From contig UQCF01000008.1 of the NCBI GenBank assembly GCA_900539465.1, positions 1 to 64,000 of the forward strand: DNA of 64,000 nt. Reading direction: 5' to 3'. The notes beneath the pieces were generated by a model that ran no database searches, was not told the DNA's origin, and saw only the letters and a program-made list of their open reading frames with translations. Source of the DNA: an uncultured Ruminococcus sp. (GTDB taxonomy: Bacteria; Bacillota; Clostridia; Oscillospirales; Acutalibacteraceae). A program made the translations under genes and the position numbers. Of this stretch, positions 24,884 through 34,013 are shown in pieces (position 1 is the stretch's first letter; each line of letters starts with the position of its first letter).

Positions 24884-25074
24884 CTTGGCTCACCTCTTTT
24901 ATCAAATATTATAGATATTTTTGTACACTTTAAAATACACAAATATAACATTTTTTATATGTACAGTTTAACCTTGACGGGAATAAATCAACATTTTAGT
25001 CAAGATTTTTTGTAAAAGTTTTACAATCAAATTGCGGCAAATATTAAAAATTTCTGAAAAAATTGCCAACCGTA

Positions 25075-25103
25075 TTGACGGCAAATTCTATTTGTATTAT
25101 CAT
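25075..25103 (+). promoter_or_regulatory. Promoter of rfbACD
   Basis: TTGACG (25075-25080), 17-bp spacer, TATCAT (25098-25103), about 60 nt upstream of rfbA. The intergenic stretch 24884-25164 is AT-rich and shows nothing else. Confidence 0.6.
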
Positions 25104-25164
25104 TAGACATACCGTAATTAATGCAAAAATGTTAAATTTATAATAAAGAAAAAAGGAGAATAAT

Positions 25165-26112
25165 ATGAAAGGCATTATTTTGGCGGGCGGTTCCGGCACA
25201 AGGCTTTATCCGCTGACCATGGTGACCAGCAAACAGCTTTTGCCGGTCTATGACAAACCTATGATATATTATCCGCTTTCAACCCTTATGCTTGCAGGCA
25301 TAAGAGAGATACTTATAATTTCCACACCTGAGGATACGCCGAAGTTTGAATCTCTCATGGGCGACGGACATCAGTTCGGCTTGAAGCTTTCGTATAAAGT
25401 TCAGGAAAAACCCGAGGGACTCGCACAGGCGTTTATAATCGGTGAGGAGTTTATCGGCAAAGACAGTGTTGCCATGGTTCTCGGCGACAACATCTTTTAC
25501 GGCAGCGGCTTCGGTCATATGCTGCGCCAGGCCGCAAAAAACAAAAAGATGGCAACCATTTTCGGCTATTATGTAGAAAATCCGCAGGCTTTCGGTGTAA
25601 TTGAGTTTGGTAAGGACGGTGAGCCCGTCTCGATAGAAGAAAAGCCCGAAAATCCCAAGTCAAACTATGCGGTAACGGGTCTTTATTTCTACGACAACAA
25701 GGTTGTTGAGTATGCAAAAAACTTAAAGCCCTCCGCGCGCGGCGAGCTTGAAATAACCGATATTAACAAAATATATCTTGAAAACGGCAACCTTGATATA
25801 AAATTCATGGGCCGCGGCTTTGCATGGCTTGATACGGGAACGGTTGATTCCCTCTCTGATGCGTGCAACTTTGTTAAAACAATAGAGACGCTTCAGGGCA
25901 TAATCATTTCCGCCCCCGAAGAAATCGCTTATAATAACCGCTGGATAAGCAAAAAAGCACTTATCGAATCGGCTAAAAAATATGGCAAATCCTCTTACGG
26001 CAGACACCTTCAGCGCATTGCAGAGGGTAAAATACTTTATTCCTCCGTACCGGGCGAAAGACCGCGCTGGGGCAAGGAACAGCCTGAGGAAAATAAGGAG
26101 AAAAAATCTTAA
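25165..26112 (+). CDS. rfbA: Glucose-1-phosphate thymidylyltransferase
   Basis: A 315-residue nucleotidyltransferase that makes dTDP-glucose, the first step of dTDP-L-rhamnose synthesis. GIILAGGSGTRLYPLT at the N-terminus, KQLLPVYDKPMIYYPLSTL, LGDNIFYG and GRGFAWLDTGT are typical. It is slightly longer than usual because of a charged C-terminal tail. The TAATG overlap of its stop with the rfbC start indicates coupling. Confidence 0.96.
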   Translation: MKGIILAGGSGTRLYPLTMVTSKQLLPVYDKPMIYYPLSTLMLAGIREILIISTPEDTPKFESLMGDGHQFGLKLSYKVQEKPEGLAQAFIIGEEFIGKDSVAMVLGDNIFYGSGFGHMLRQAAKNKKMATIFGYYVENPQAFGVIEFGKDGEPVSIEEKPENPKSNYAVTGLYFYDNKVVEYAKNLKPSARGELEITDINKIYLENGNLDIKFMGRGFAWLDTGTVDSLSDACNFVKTIETLQGIIISAPEEIAYNNRWISKKALIESAKKYGKSSYGRHLQRIAEGKILYSSVPGERPRWGKEQPEENKEKKS

Positions 26113-26669
26113 TGGAACTTGAAAAAACAGAAATTGAGGGAGCTGTGGTCCTCACGCCGAAGGTTTTCGGTGACAACCGCGGCTGGTTTATGGAGTCATA
26201 CTCAAAACGTACACTCGAAGAACTCGGAATATCGGACGAGTTTATACAGGATAACCGCTCGTTTTCGGCACAGGTCGGCACGCTCAGAGGGCTTCACTGC
26301 CAAACAAATCCCATGGCTCAGGCAAAGCTTTTGACCTGCCTCAAGGGCACAATCACCGACATTGCGGTTGATATAAGAAAAGGCTCGCCGACCTATAAAA
26401 AATGGGTCGCGGTGGAGCTCAGCGAAGAAAACAAAAAGATGTTTTACATCCCGGCAGGCTGCCTGCACGGCTTTGTTACAAGAACGCCCGATGTAGAGGT
26501 CATGTATAAGGTGGATAAATTCTATTCACCCGAAAATGACAGAAGCGTTCGCTTTGACGACCCCGAGCTCGGTGTTGTATGGGATATAGAAAATCCCATT
26601 CTTTCGCAAAAAGACATTAACGCACCGCTTCTTAAAGACAGCGATGTTGAATTTATTTATAAAGGCTAA
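26112..26669 (+). CDS. rfbC: dTDP-4-dehydrorhamnose 3,5-epimerase
   Basis: A 185-residue cupin-fold epimerase for the third step of dTDP-L-rhamnose synthesis. LRGLHCQTNP (catalytic His), GSPTYKKW and FYIPAGCLHGFVT are visible; length is normal. It lies between rfbA and rfbD with overlapping or near-touching ends. Confidence 0.95.
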   Translation: MELEKTEIEGAVVLTPKVFGDNRGWFMESYSKRTLEELGISDEFIQDNRSFSAQVGTLRGLHCQTNPMAQAKLLTCLKGTITDIAVDIRKGSPTYKKWVAVELSEENKKMFYIPAGCLHGFVTRTPDVEVMYKVDKFYSPENDRSVRFDDPELGVVWDIENPILSQKDINAPLLKDSDVEFIYKG

Positions 26670-26673
26670 TATG

Positions 26674-27543
26674 ATGAAGATACTTGTTACGGGCTATAAC
26701 GGTCAGCTCGGCTATGACGTTATAAAAGAGCTGCGCTCGCGCGGCATAGACTGCCTCGGCGCAGATAAAGACGATTTTGATATTACGAATGAAAAAGAAA
26801 CCCTAAAAGCCATAACAGAGTATTCGCCGAGTGCGGTTATTCACTGCGCGGCATACACTGCCGTTGACAGGGCAGAGGACGATGAAGAAACTTGCCGCAG
26901 GGTAAATGTTGACGGCAGCAAAAACATTGCTCTCGCCTGTGCATTTCTCGGTTGCAAAATGGTTTATATCAGCACCGACTATGTCTACGGCGGCAAGGGA
27001 GAGACTCCGTTTGAGCCGTCGTCCCCAACGGCTCCGTGCAATGTCTATGGCAAAACCAAGCTTGAGGGCGAAAAGCAGGTTCAAAAATATTGCAAAAAAA
27101 GCTTTATCGTCAGAACCTCATGGGTTTTCGGTATCAACGGCGGCAATTTTGTTAAAACAATGCTCAGACTTTCGGAAAGTCACGACACTTTGACCGTTGT
27201 CAGCGACCAGATAGGTTCGCCCACCTATACGCCGGATTTGGCAAGGCTTATCTGCGACATGGTTGTTACCGAAAAATACGGCATATACCACGGCACAAAC
27301 GAGGGCTGTTGCTCTTGGGCGGAATTTGCCGCAGAAATAATGAAATCGGCGGGGAAAGATACAAAAATAATCCCCATTCTTACAAAAGACTATAAGTGCG
27401 CCGCCGAAAGACCGCTCAATTCAAGACTTAGCAAAAAGTGCCTTGATGACGCGGGCTTTGAACGCTTGCCAACATGGCAGAACGCACTGGAACGCTACAT
27501 GAAAGAGCTTGATTTGAACAATGGCAATGGCTGCCGCATTTAG
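26674..27543 (+). CDS. rfbD: dTDP-4-dehydrorhamnose reductase
   Basis: A 289-residue short-chain reductase for the last step of dTDP-L-rhamnose synthesis. NAD(P)-binding GYNGQLGYDV at the start, STDYVYGG, and the catalytic Tyr-Lys pair in VYGKTKLEGE. The ATG at 26674 is used as it gives the standard N-terminus. The last codons and stop lie within a sequence shared with a dispersed hairpin element, so the C-terminal GCRI may be newly acquired. The 4,6-dehydratase gene rfbB is absent here and must lie elsewhere. Confidence 0.94.
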   Translation: MKILVTGYNGQLGYDVIKELRSRGIDCLGADKDDFDITNEKETLKAITEYSPSAVIHCAAYTAVDRAEDDEETCRRVNVDGSKNIALACAFLGCKMVYISTDYVYGGKGETPFEPSSPTAPCNVYGKTKLEGEKQVQKYCKKSFIVRTSWVFGINGGNFVKTMLRLSESHDTLTVVSDQIGSPTYTPDLARLICDMVVTEKYGIYHGTNEGCCSWAEFAAEIMKSAGKDTKIIPILTKDYKCAAERPLNSRLSKKCLDDAGFERLPTWQNALERYMKELDLNNGNGCRI

Positions 27544-27700
27544 CCGCGCAAAATGTGTCTTTGCCCGGAGCAGACACATCATTGCCGCAAAAGGGCGCAA
27601 ATAATAAGATATTAAAAGCTGTAATTCACGATTGGCACACAACCCGGCTGCCGTTTGTGAATTATGGCTTTCTTTTTGCTCTTTAGTCTGCGGCGGACAC
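27529..27700. repeat. Dispersed hairpin element (copy 2), terminator of rfbACD
   Basis: Begins with GGCTGCCGCATTTAGC, identical to 14501-14516 and overlapping the rfbD stop, and contains an AAAGCTGTAATTCAC / GTGAATTATGGCTTT hairpin (27615-27676) with a T-rich end. The rest of the gap to 27860 holds AT-rich sequence and the leader of the two-component genes. Confidence 0.65.
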
Positions 27701-27860
27701 GTCGATTTTTTGTTTGTATTGGCTTTTGGGCTGTGATATGCTATTATAAACAGAGGTTCTTTATGAGTTCTTTATAATTCTTAAATTCTTTTTTTGCATT
27801 GAACTGCTTTAATATAGATGACGGGTGGGCGAGAGAGTCGCCCGAAGAGAGGATGGTTTT

Positions 27861-28550
27861 ATGTACCGCGTATTGATTTGTGACGATGACAAGGCGATTG
27901 TGGACTCGATCGAGGTCTATCTTAAGCTTGAGGGCTATGAGGTTCTGAAGGCTTATGACGGCTTGCAGGCTATCGACTGTGTAAAGAGCAATGAAATTCA
28001 TTGCATGATACTTGACATCATGATGCCGCGGCTCGACGGCCTTATGGCCGCTCATAAGCTCAGGGAGAGCTATAATTTTCCGATAATAATGCTCTCTGCA
28101 AAAAGCGAGGATACCGATAAAATCGCAGGTCTTGAATTCGGCGCAGACGATTATGTTACAAAACCGTTTAATCCGCTGGAGCTTATGGCAAGAGTAAAAT
28201 CACAAATCCGCCGCTATGCGATGCTCGGCAGTATGCAGATAAAAGAAACCCAGCTTGTCACGGGCGGACTTGCACTAGACACCGAAACAAAAGAGGTGAC
28301 CGTTGACGGCACTGCGGTGAAGCTGACCGCAAGGGAGTTCGGCATACTTGAATTTCTCATGCAAAACATGGGCAGGGTGCTCTCGAGCGAGCAAATTTAT
28401 GAGGCGGTGTGGAAAGAGCCTGCCTTCAGCGTTGAGAGAACGGTAACAGTGCATATAAGGAACATACGCGGAAAAATAGAAATCAATCCCAAAGACCCAA
28501 AATATCTTAAGGTGGTGTATGGTCTTGGCTACAAAATCGAAAAACAGTAA
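27861..28550 (+). CDS. Response regulator, OmpR/PhoB family
   Basis: A 229-residue two-component regulator. The receiver domain (1-115) has the acidic pocket DDD at 8-10, phosphoacceptor D52 (LDIMMPRLDG), a conserved Ser in MLSAKSE and the KPF Lys. The C-terminal winged helix (130-229) has LTAREFGILEFLMQNMGRVLSSEQIYEAVW and VVYGLGYKIE. The start is set at 27861 after AGAGAGGATGG; the frame upstream to 27825 is not needed. It overlaps the sensor kinase gene by 32 bases. Confidence 0.95.
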   Translation: MYRVLICDDDKAIVDSIEVYLKLEGYEVLKAYDGLQAIDCVKSNEIHCMILDIMMPRLDGLMAAHKLRESYNFPIIMLSAKSEDTDKIAGLEFGADDYVTKPFNPLELMARVKSQIRRYAMLGSMQIKETQLVTGGLALDTETKEVTVDGTAVKLTAREFGILEFLMQNMGRVLSSEQIYEAVWKEPAFSVERTVTVHIRNIRGKIEINPKDPKYLKVVYGLGYKIEKQ

Positions 28551-31002
28551 ATATTCACCGTGGGTAAAGGCTCTGTGCCTGCTTATCGGCGCCGCAATGA
28601 TTTTTTTGAGCGGAACGTGCCTTGCACACGCAGTAACGCTTGTCAGATTTTTCGGTACGGAAGCTGTTAAGGACAATGCAAAAAACAGCGTCAAGCCCGA
28701 ATTTTCGCAAACCGAAGCGGTCAGGCTTTATATTCAGGATACGGCGGCGCAAATAGAGAGCCTGACAGGGGCGGACGGAGCCGTGATTTCGCAGGAGCTT
28801 AGCAAAAACCGCGAAAGCTATGTCAGCGAGGCTCTTAATAAATACCTTGACGAAAAAGCGCGCATAATAAAAAACGAACTCACTTACGTTGCAAAAAATT
28901 ATAAGACCGATGCGTATGCTTATTCAGCCTACGGGCTGAGCAGCAATTATTCGTATAACATACCCGATACGGATGCGGCAGACCAAAAATATCCCGTTGA
29001 CCCCTATGCACCGAAGGTTGTGCAGACGGTTCAGAAAATACTGAACTACGCCGACGGTCGGGAATTTTTGAAGTACGAAAATCTTGTGCGTGAAACGGCG
29101 TTCACCGAAGGCGGTTTTTCTTTTAGCAAAAAATATTATGTCAACGGCGAAGCCTTTGACATTTATATCAGAAACGAGAACCTTTTGAATGATGCCGAGA
29201 CAGAAAAAGACTTTCTCGAGAGTGAATTTGACAGCTCCGTTGAAAATAAAGCCTACAAAGCAGACAGCGAAAAGTCAAACGCACAGGCGAAGCTTGAAAA
29301 AACGGTTAACTTAAAATATTATGCCAGAAAGGGCGATAAAGTTGCCACAAATATGGCAGATCCCGATGCGGAGCTTGCCGCCGTCGCAACACACAAGGCA
29401 TATTATTTCAGAGGGGAAGGCGAATATATTACCGAGGGCTTCGACTTGGGCGACGATTATCTTTCCTCCTGCGATACGGCGGCGTTCTATATTGCGGACG
29501 GTATCGAACAGGGCGATGAGATAGGCTCTCTTTATGATATTTATAACGGCACCAAAAGCGCAAACATCTTCCCGGACGCGATTTTAATGCTTGTGAGCTT
29601 TATATTGGCGGTTTCGGCTCTCGTGTGCCTTTTGAATCTCTCGGGTCACAAAATAGGTGAAGACGGTATAGCTCTCTCGTTTATAGATAAAATTCCGGGT
29701 GATATTCATACCGTCATTTCAGGCGGAATAATTGCGGCAATCTGCTACGCGTTTTTCCTCCTTGCCGATTATGCCGTGATAAGAGAAGATGCGGAAGTTT
29801 TGCTCTATGCAAAAAAATGGGTCTATCTTGTACTCGGTTCTGTGCTTGCGGCGCTGTGGCTTGTGCTTGCCGAATGGCTTTGCAGCCTTGCAAGAATCAA
29901 AAAGCACTCCGGCTCATGGGTTAAATCATTTATAATTTACAAAGCTTTGGCTTGGCTTTTCAAAAAAATTAAAAAGTTCTTCTCACTGGCGGGCGGAATA
30001 ATAAAATATAAGCCCGGCTGTTTCGGCAAAAATAAATACCGTATATTCTTAGCGGCGGTTCTTTTGTTTAATATTATAAGCGTTTTGCTTGCCGTCAATT
30101 TCAGAACTTGGCCGCTTTGGGCGTGCTGCCTTGCGGTTATGGATATATGCGCGTTTTGCACCGCAAGAATATTCAAAGACCTTGACAAGGTTATAGTCGC
30201 CGCGCAAAAAAGAACCTGCGCGGAATTCGGCGGTGAAAGAGTGCCGGAGTTTATCGAAACGCTCAACGAATCTCTGCGCGTGACCAATGCGGAAGTGCAG
30301 CAGGCTGTTGCCGAGGCTGTGAAAAACGAGAGAACAAAGGCGGAGCTGATAACTAATGTTTCGCACGATTTGAAAACGCCGCTCACGTCAATAATTTCAT
30401 ATGTCGACCTTCTTAAAAAGTGTGACATAAAGGATGAGGATGCACTCAAATATATAAATGTGCTTGATGAAAAATCGCAGAACCTGAAATCGCTTATAGA
30501 AAATCTTGTGGAAGCCTCAAAGGTTTCTACCGGAAATATTAAACTGAATAAAACGATTCTTAATTTGAAAGAGCTTGCGGTGCAGGCGGTTGTGGAATAT
30601 ACGCCGGAGTTTGAAGGCAGAAATCTTGATTTGAGATTTAATGAGGAGGGCGAAACGGTCAACATTTTTGCCGATGGCCCGCACACTTACAGAATACTTG
30701 AAAACTTGCTCTCTAACGCCAAAAAATATTCCGCACCCGGCTCAAGGGTTTATGTCCGCGTTTATAAGCAAAACGACAGTGGTGTGTTTGAAATTAAAAA
30801 TATTTCAAAAGCCCCTCTTGATATTTCGCCGGAAGAACTGACCGAACGCTTTGTGCGCGGCGACGCTTCGCGAGGCGAAGAAGAGGGCAACGGGCTTGGG
30901 CTTTCGATAGCAAAAGAGCTGTGCTCCCTCCAGGGCGGAAAGCTCGTTATCTCGATAGACGGCGATTTGTTTAAAGCAACGGTTATTTTACCATCAAGAT
31001 AA
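28519..31002 (+). CDS. Sensor histidine kinase with large extracytoplasmic domain
   Basis: An 827-residue membrane kinase. One membrane segment at about residues 18-38, an extracytoplasmic region of ~300 residues with no recognised fold, then about five more membrane segments between 350 and 555. HisKA follows with the phosphoacceptor His near 616 (NVSHDLKTPLTSI), then HATPase_c with NLLSNAKKYS and GNGLGLSIAKELC. The five-helix middle block is unlike simple two-helix kinases and may itself sense membrane or envelope state. It pairs with the overlapping response regulator. The signal is unknown. Confidence 0.9.
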   Translation: MVLATKSKNSKYSPWVKALCLLIGAAMIFLSGTCLAHAVTLVRFFGTEAVKDNAKNSVKPEFSQTEAVRLYIQDTAAQIESLTGADGAVISQELSKNRESYVSEALNKYLDEKARIIKNELTYVAKNYKTDAYAYSAYGLSSNYSYNIPDTDAADQKYPVDPYAPKVVQTVQKILNYADGREFLKYENLVRETAFTEGGFSFSKKYYVNGEAFDIYIRNENLLNDAETEKDFLESEFDSSVENKAYKADSEKSNAQAKLEKTVNLKYYARKGDKVATNMADPDAELAAVATHKAYYFRGEGEYITEGFDLGDDYLSSCDTAAFYIADGIEQGDEIGSLYDIYNGTKSANIFPDAILMLVSFILAVSALVCLLNLSGHKIGEDGIALSFIDKIPGDIHTVISGGIIAAICYAFFLLADYAVIREDAEVLLYAKKWVYLVLGSVLAALWLVLAEWLCSLARIKKHSGSWVKSFIIYKALAWLFKKIKKFFSLAGGIIKYKPGCFGKNKYRIFLAAVLLFNIISVLLAVNFRTWPLWACCLAVMDICAFCTARIFKDLDKVIVAAQKRTCAEFGGERVPEFIETLNESLRVTNAEVQQAVAEAVKNERTKAELITNVSHDLKTPLTSIISYVDLLKKCDIKDEDALKYINVLDEKSQNLKSLIENLVEASKVSTGNIKLNKTILNLKELAVQAVVEYTPEFEGRNLDLRFNEEGETVNIFADGPHTYRILENLLSNAKKYSAPGSRVYVRVYKQNDSGVFEIKNISKAPLDISPEELTERFVRGDASRGEEEGNGLGLSIAKELCSLQGGKLVISIDGDLFKATVILPSR

Positions 31003-31004
31003 AA

Positions 31005-31050
31005 ATAAAAGATACACACCTTAGCCGAAAGCCCGGGTGTGTATCTTTGT
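31005..31050. terminator. Terminator after the sensor kinase gene
   Basis: AAAGATACACACC / GGTGTGTATCTTT arms around a 15-base loop, between convergent genes; T and A flanks suit both directions. Confidence 0.85.
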
Positions 31051-31803
31051 TTATATGTTTAAAAATTTATATAGCGCTTTGGCAACTCCGCCCTCTGCGG
31101 CAGGGCAGGATACATAATCGCAAATGCTTTTTATTTCCTCCTCTGCGTCGCCCATTGCAACCGAAATGCCCGCGTATTTCAGCATATCGGTGTCGTTAGA
31201 GCTGTCGCCCATGGCAATGCTGTGCGCCCTGTCAATTCCGCAGTGCTTCAAAATAATCTCCATTCCCGTTGCTTTGGTGCAGCCCTTTTGTGAGTATTCA
31301 GCATAGCCGGGGTGCTGATAAACCAAAAACTTTTTGCTCAAAAAATCATACTCATCTTTTTCCAAAACATGGGGAACAAAAATTTTGGTAATTCTCTCAT
31401 TTTTAAAACGCTCTTTAAGCTCTTCTGAGCTTTTAACAAAGGCGATGTCTTCTCGCTCGTATCTATGGTTTGAAATAAGGAGCCTCTCTCCCTCCAGCAC
31501 AACGGTGCGGTCTGTTTTGCCGAAATGGTCTATCGCCCACGCAGCATCAGAAAAAGAAACGGTTTTGCTCAAAAGAGTTTCATCGCCGTATATTATGTTG
31601 CAGCCTATGCCGGCAACGTAGCCGTCAAAGCCAACCGAGCGGATTTCATCGCCGATGTTTCCCATTGCGCGTCCGCTGTTTATAAAAATCATGTGACCGT
31701 TTTCACGCGCTTTTTTAATTGCAATTCTATTTTCTTCGGGGATGCCGGAGCTGTAAAGAGTTCCGTCTATATCAAGAAATACCGCGTATTTTTCGTTTGT
31801 CAT
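31051..31803 (-). CDS. Cof-type HAD phosphatase
   Basis: A 250-residue HAD hydrolase with VFLDIDGTLYSSG at residues 8-20, INSGRAMGN (motif II), KATGMEIILKHCG (motif III Lys) and GDSSNDTDMLKYAG (motif IV). Start at 31803 with GAAGG upstream; the frame to 31845 has no site. It is a paralogue, not a close copy, of the Cof gene at 22.1 kb. Substrate unknown. It has a clear promoter of its own. Confidence 0.88.
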   Translation of the reverse strand: MTNEKYAVFLDIDGTLYSSGIPEENRIAIKKARENGHMIFINSGRAMGNIGDEIRSVGFDGYVAGIGCNIIYGDETLLSKTVSFSDAAWAIDHFGKTDRTVVLEGERLLISNHRYEREDIAFVKSSEELKERFKNERITKIFVPHVLEKDEYDFLSKKFLVYQHPGYAEYSQKGCTKATGMEIILKHCGIDRAHSIAMGDSSNDTDMLKYAGISVAMGDAEEEIKSICDYVSCPAAEGGVAKALYKFLNI

Positions 31804-31835
31804 TTTTAGACCTTCTTTTTGTTTGCTTATGTTAG

Positions 31836-31864
31836 ATTTTAGCAACTAAAACGCCTCTTGTCAA
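31836..31864 (-). promoter_or_regulatory. Promoter of the Cof phosphatase gene
   Basis: On the minus strand TTGACA (31864-31859), 17-bp spacer, TAAAAT (31841-31836). Confidence 0.7.
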
Positions 31865-31883
31865 ATAAAGAGGCGGCGATTTG

Positions 31884-31912
31884 TTGACTTTTTATTTCTT
31901 AAATGATAACAT
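31884..31912 (+). promoter_or_regulatory. Promoter of the secreted LCAT-like gene
   Basis: TTGACT (31884-31889), 17-bp spacer, TAACAT (31907-31912), 33 nt before the ATG. Confidence 0.6.
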
Positions 31913-31944
31913 TTTTATAATATGCAAATAAAGGATGGGTCATT

Positions 31945-33879
31945 ATGAAAAAACTTTTGAGCGTTATCCTTGCACTTGTAATTGCCGCCGCTCCCGTTGC
32001 GGTTTGCGCGGCGCAGACTGTTCCCGATTACAGCACCGAATGTGTATCTCACTGCGGCGGAGACTGTGAATATTCGCCTTTGATAGTTGTGCCGGGAATC
32101 ATGCAGTCTCAGGTATATGTTCAGGACGAAAACGGCAATGACCTTTTGACCCAAAAGGGATTTCCGATAGTAGAGGGAATGGATCTTCAGTTTATGTTTG
32201 ATATGGACGTTGTGAAATCCAGACTTCCCGAGCTTATTGCTCCGTTTGTGCTTTCTGTCATAAAGAGAGACAGGGATATTTTTATCGACGCGGCTGTTAA
32301 AATTTTCGGAGACTGCTTTAAGTCGCATTATTTTAATCCCGACTCAACAAGAGTAAACAATGTTGCCACCGATGAATATTGGTATTCGGACGAGGTTGCA
32401 AAAACAAAGCCCGATAAATCTTACGGCTATATGCAGGGCTACAGAAAAGACGAAAACGGCAATGTTTTGCCGTCTTATAAATACCCGACCGAATTTGATA
32501 TGATAAAAGCGCAGGTAGATATAACAAGCTACTGCGAAAAAGCGGGCTATGACCATGCATATTATTTTGCATACAGCTCATTTGGAGATACTCTCGAAAC
32601 CGCAGAAAAGCTAAACGAATATGTTCAAATGGTAAAGGCGCAGACCGGGCATGACAAAGTGAGCTTTGTGTTTGTCTCTCTCGGCGGAACGATAGGCAAC
32701 GCATATCTTGCAAAATACTGCAACCCCGATGATGTTGACAGAATTGTTTTTGCCGCCGCCGCTTTGGACGGCTCATATCTTTTGAGCGACCTTATGGATG
32801 TGAATTTGAGCCTTGATAACAGTGAACTGTTTTATTCCGAAATGATACCGCTGCTCACGCAGTTTGCCGATGAGGGAATGGAATGGGCAGGATACCTTTT
32901 GAATTTTGTAACAAGGGCTGTACCCAATGAATTTTTCAGCGACCTTTTGGCTTATACGCTCAACAGGTGCGTAAAAGAGGTTTTAAACAATCTTTTGATT
33001 AACTGCCCGTCCATGTGGGCGCTTGTGCCGAGCAGCGAGCATGAAAAAATGTCAGAGAAATATATTTCGGACGAGGCTCATTTGAAGCTCAAAGCAAAAA
33101 CAGATGAATATTATGAAATTCAAAAAAATGCCCGCAACACCGTTAAAAAGCTCAGCGATGAGGGAATGGATATTTTTGTTATCAGCGGTTATAATCTCGC
33201 ATTGCCGTCTGTTACAAGCCACTGGAACGAAAGCTCCGACAATATAATTCAAGCCGAGTCAACGTCGATGGGTGCAACCTTTGCGGACTTTGGCGAAACC
33301 TTGCCGCAGGATTACAGCCCGGCGATAGACGAAAGCTACATCTCGCCCGAGCGCGAGGTTGACGCAGGCACGGCAACTCTCCCCGACAGGACATGGTTTG
33401 TCAGAAATCAAAGCCACTTAAAACTTCAGCCCTCCACAAAAGACGTTATAGAGCTTTGCGTTCAAATTGTTATAAACAAAGATATTACGGACGCGAGGGT
33501 CAATAACGGCGGCTATCCGCAGTTTAATGCTTACAGAGATTCAAAAGCACTCAGAAGAATGCTGGAAATTTACGATGAGAACGTAAACGACAAAAAGCTT
33601 GCCGCCCTGAGCGATGACGAAAGAGAACGTCTGGATTCGGCGCACGGCAACGCGCTCACGGTCTATAACAAGCAGGTATGGGACTATGATGAGGCAAAAT
33701 CGGCCGAGGCGGCTCTCTACACCGCGCTTTATGATTTGAAGCTGTTTGACGATATGGACAGCATGGAGCACCCGTTTAAAAAGTATAAGCTTAACTCGGT
33801 TTTGACAAAAGCATTTAAGAGCGCAAGCGATATTATGCTGAAGCTTTACGGCGCAAAAGATTACTATACGATTTATTAA
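31945..33879 (+). CDS. Secreted alpha/beta hydrolase, LCAT-like
   Basis: A 644-residue exported protein. Signal peptide at residues 1-23 (cleavage near CAA). YSPLIVVPGIMQSQVY at 44-59 is the lid/oxyanion strand pattern of lecithin:cholesterol acyltransferase-like hydrolases, and FVFVSLGGTIGNAYL contains the nucleophile elbow with S245 in a V-S-L-G-G variant of GxSxG. SVTSHW further on may carry the catalytic His. The last ~150 residues are helical and unassigned. A lipase or acyltransferase acting on lipids outside the cell is the best guess. It is a single-gene unit with its own promoter and terminator. Confidence 0.7.
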   Translation: MKKLLSVILALVIAAAPVAVCAAQTVPDYSTECVSHCGGDCEYSPLIVVPGIMQSQVYVQDENGNDLLTQKGFPIVEGMDLQFMFDMDVVKSRLPELIAPFVLSVIKRDRDIFIDAAVKIFGDCFKSHYFNPDSTRVNNVATDEYWYSDEVAKTKPDKSYGYMQGYRKDENGNVLPSYKYPTEFDMIKAQVDITSYCEKAGYDHAYYFAYSSFGDTLETAEKLNEYVQMVKAQTGHDKVSFVFVSLGGTIGNAYLAKYCNPDDVDRIVFAAAALDGSYLLSDLMDVNLSLDNSELFYSEMIPLLTQFADEGMEWAGYLLNFVTRAVPNEFFSDLLAYTLNRCVKEVLNNLLINCPSMWALVPSSEHEKMSEKYISDEAHLKLKAKTDEYYEIQKNARNTVKKLSDEGMDIFVISGYNLALPSVTSHWNESSDNIIQAESTSMGATFADFGETLPQDYSPAIDESYISPEREVDAGTATLPDRTWFVRNQSHLKLQPSTKDVIELCVQIVINKDITDARVNNGGYPQFNAYRDSKALRRMLEIYDENVNDKKLAALSDDERERLDSAHGNALTVYNKQVWDYDEAKSAEAALYTALYDLKLFDDMDSMEHPFKKYKLNSVLTKAFKSASDIMLKLYGAKDYYTIY

Positions 33880-33891
33880 AGAAGAGCAGAA

Positions 33892-33950
33892 TAAAAAGCC
33901 ATAATCCGAAAACGGCAATGTTTACCGAAAACGGATTATGGCTTTGCCTT
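33892..33950 (+). terminator. Terminator of the LCAT-like gene
   Basis: AAAAGCCATAATCCG / CGGATTATGGCTTT arms with a long purine-rich loop, the same style as the GCTATAATTC hairpins at 14.5, 27.6 and 48.9 kb. Confidence 0.75.
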
Positions 33951-34013
33951 TTATAGGGGGAGCAAACCGTTTTGCTCTTTTAAGCTGCCTGCAAAAATCG
34001 GGTCGGCACGGCA

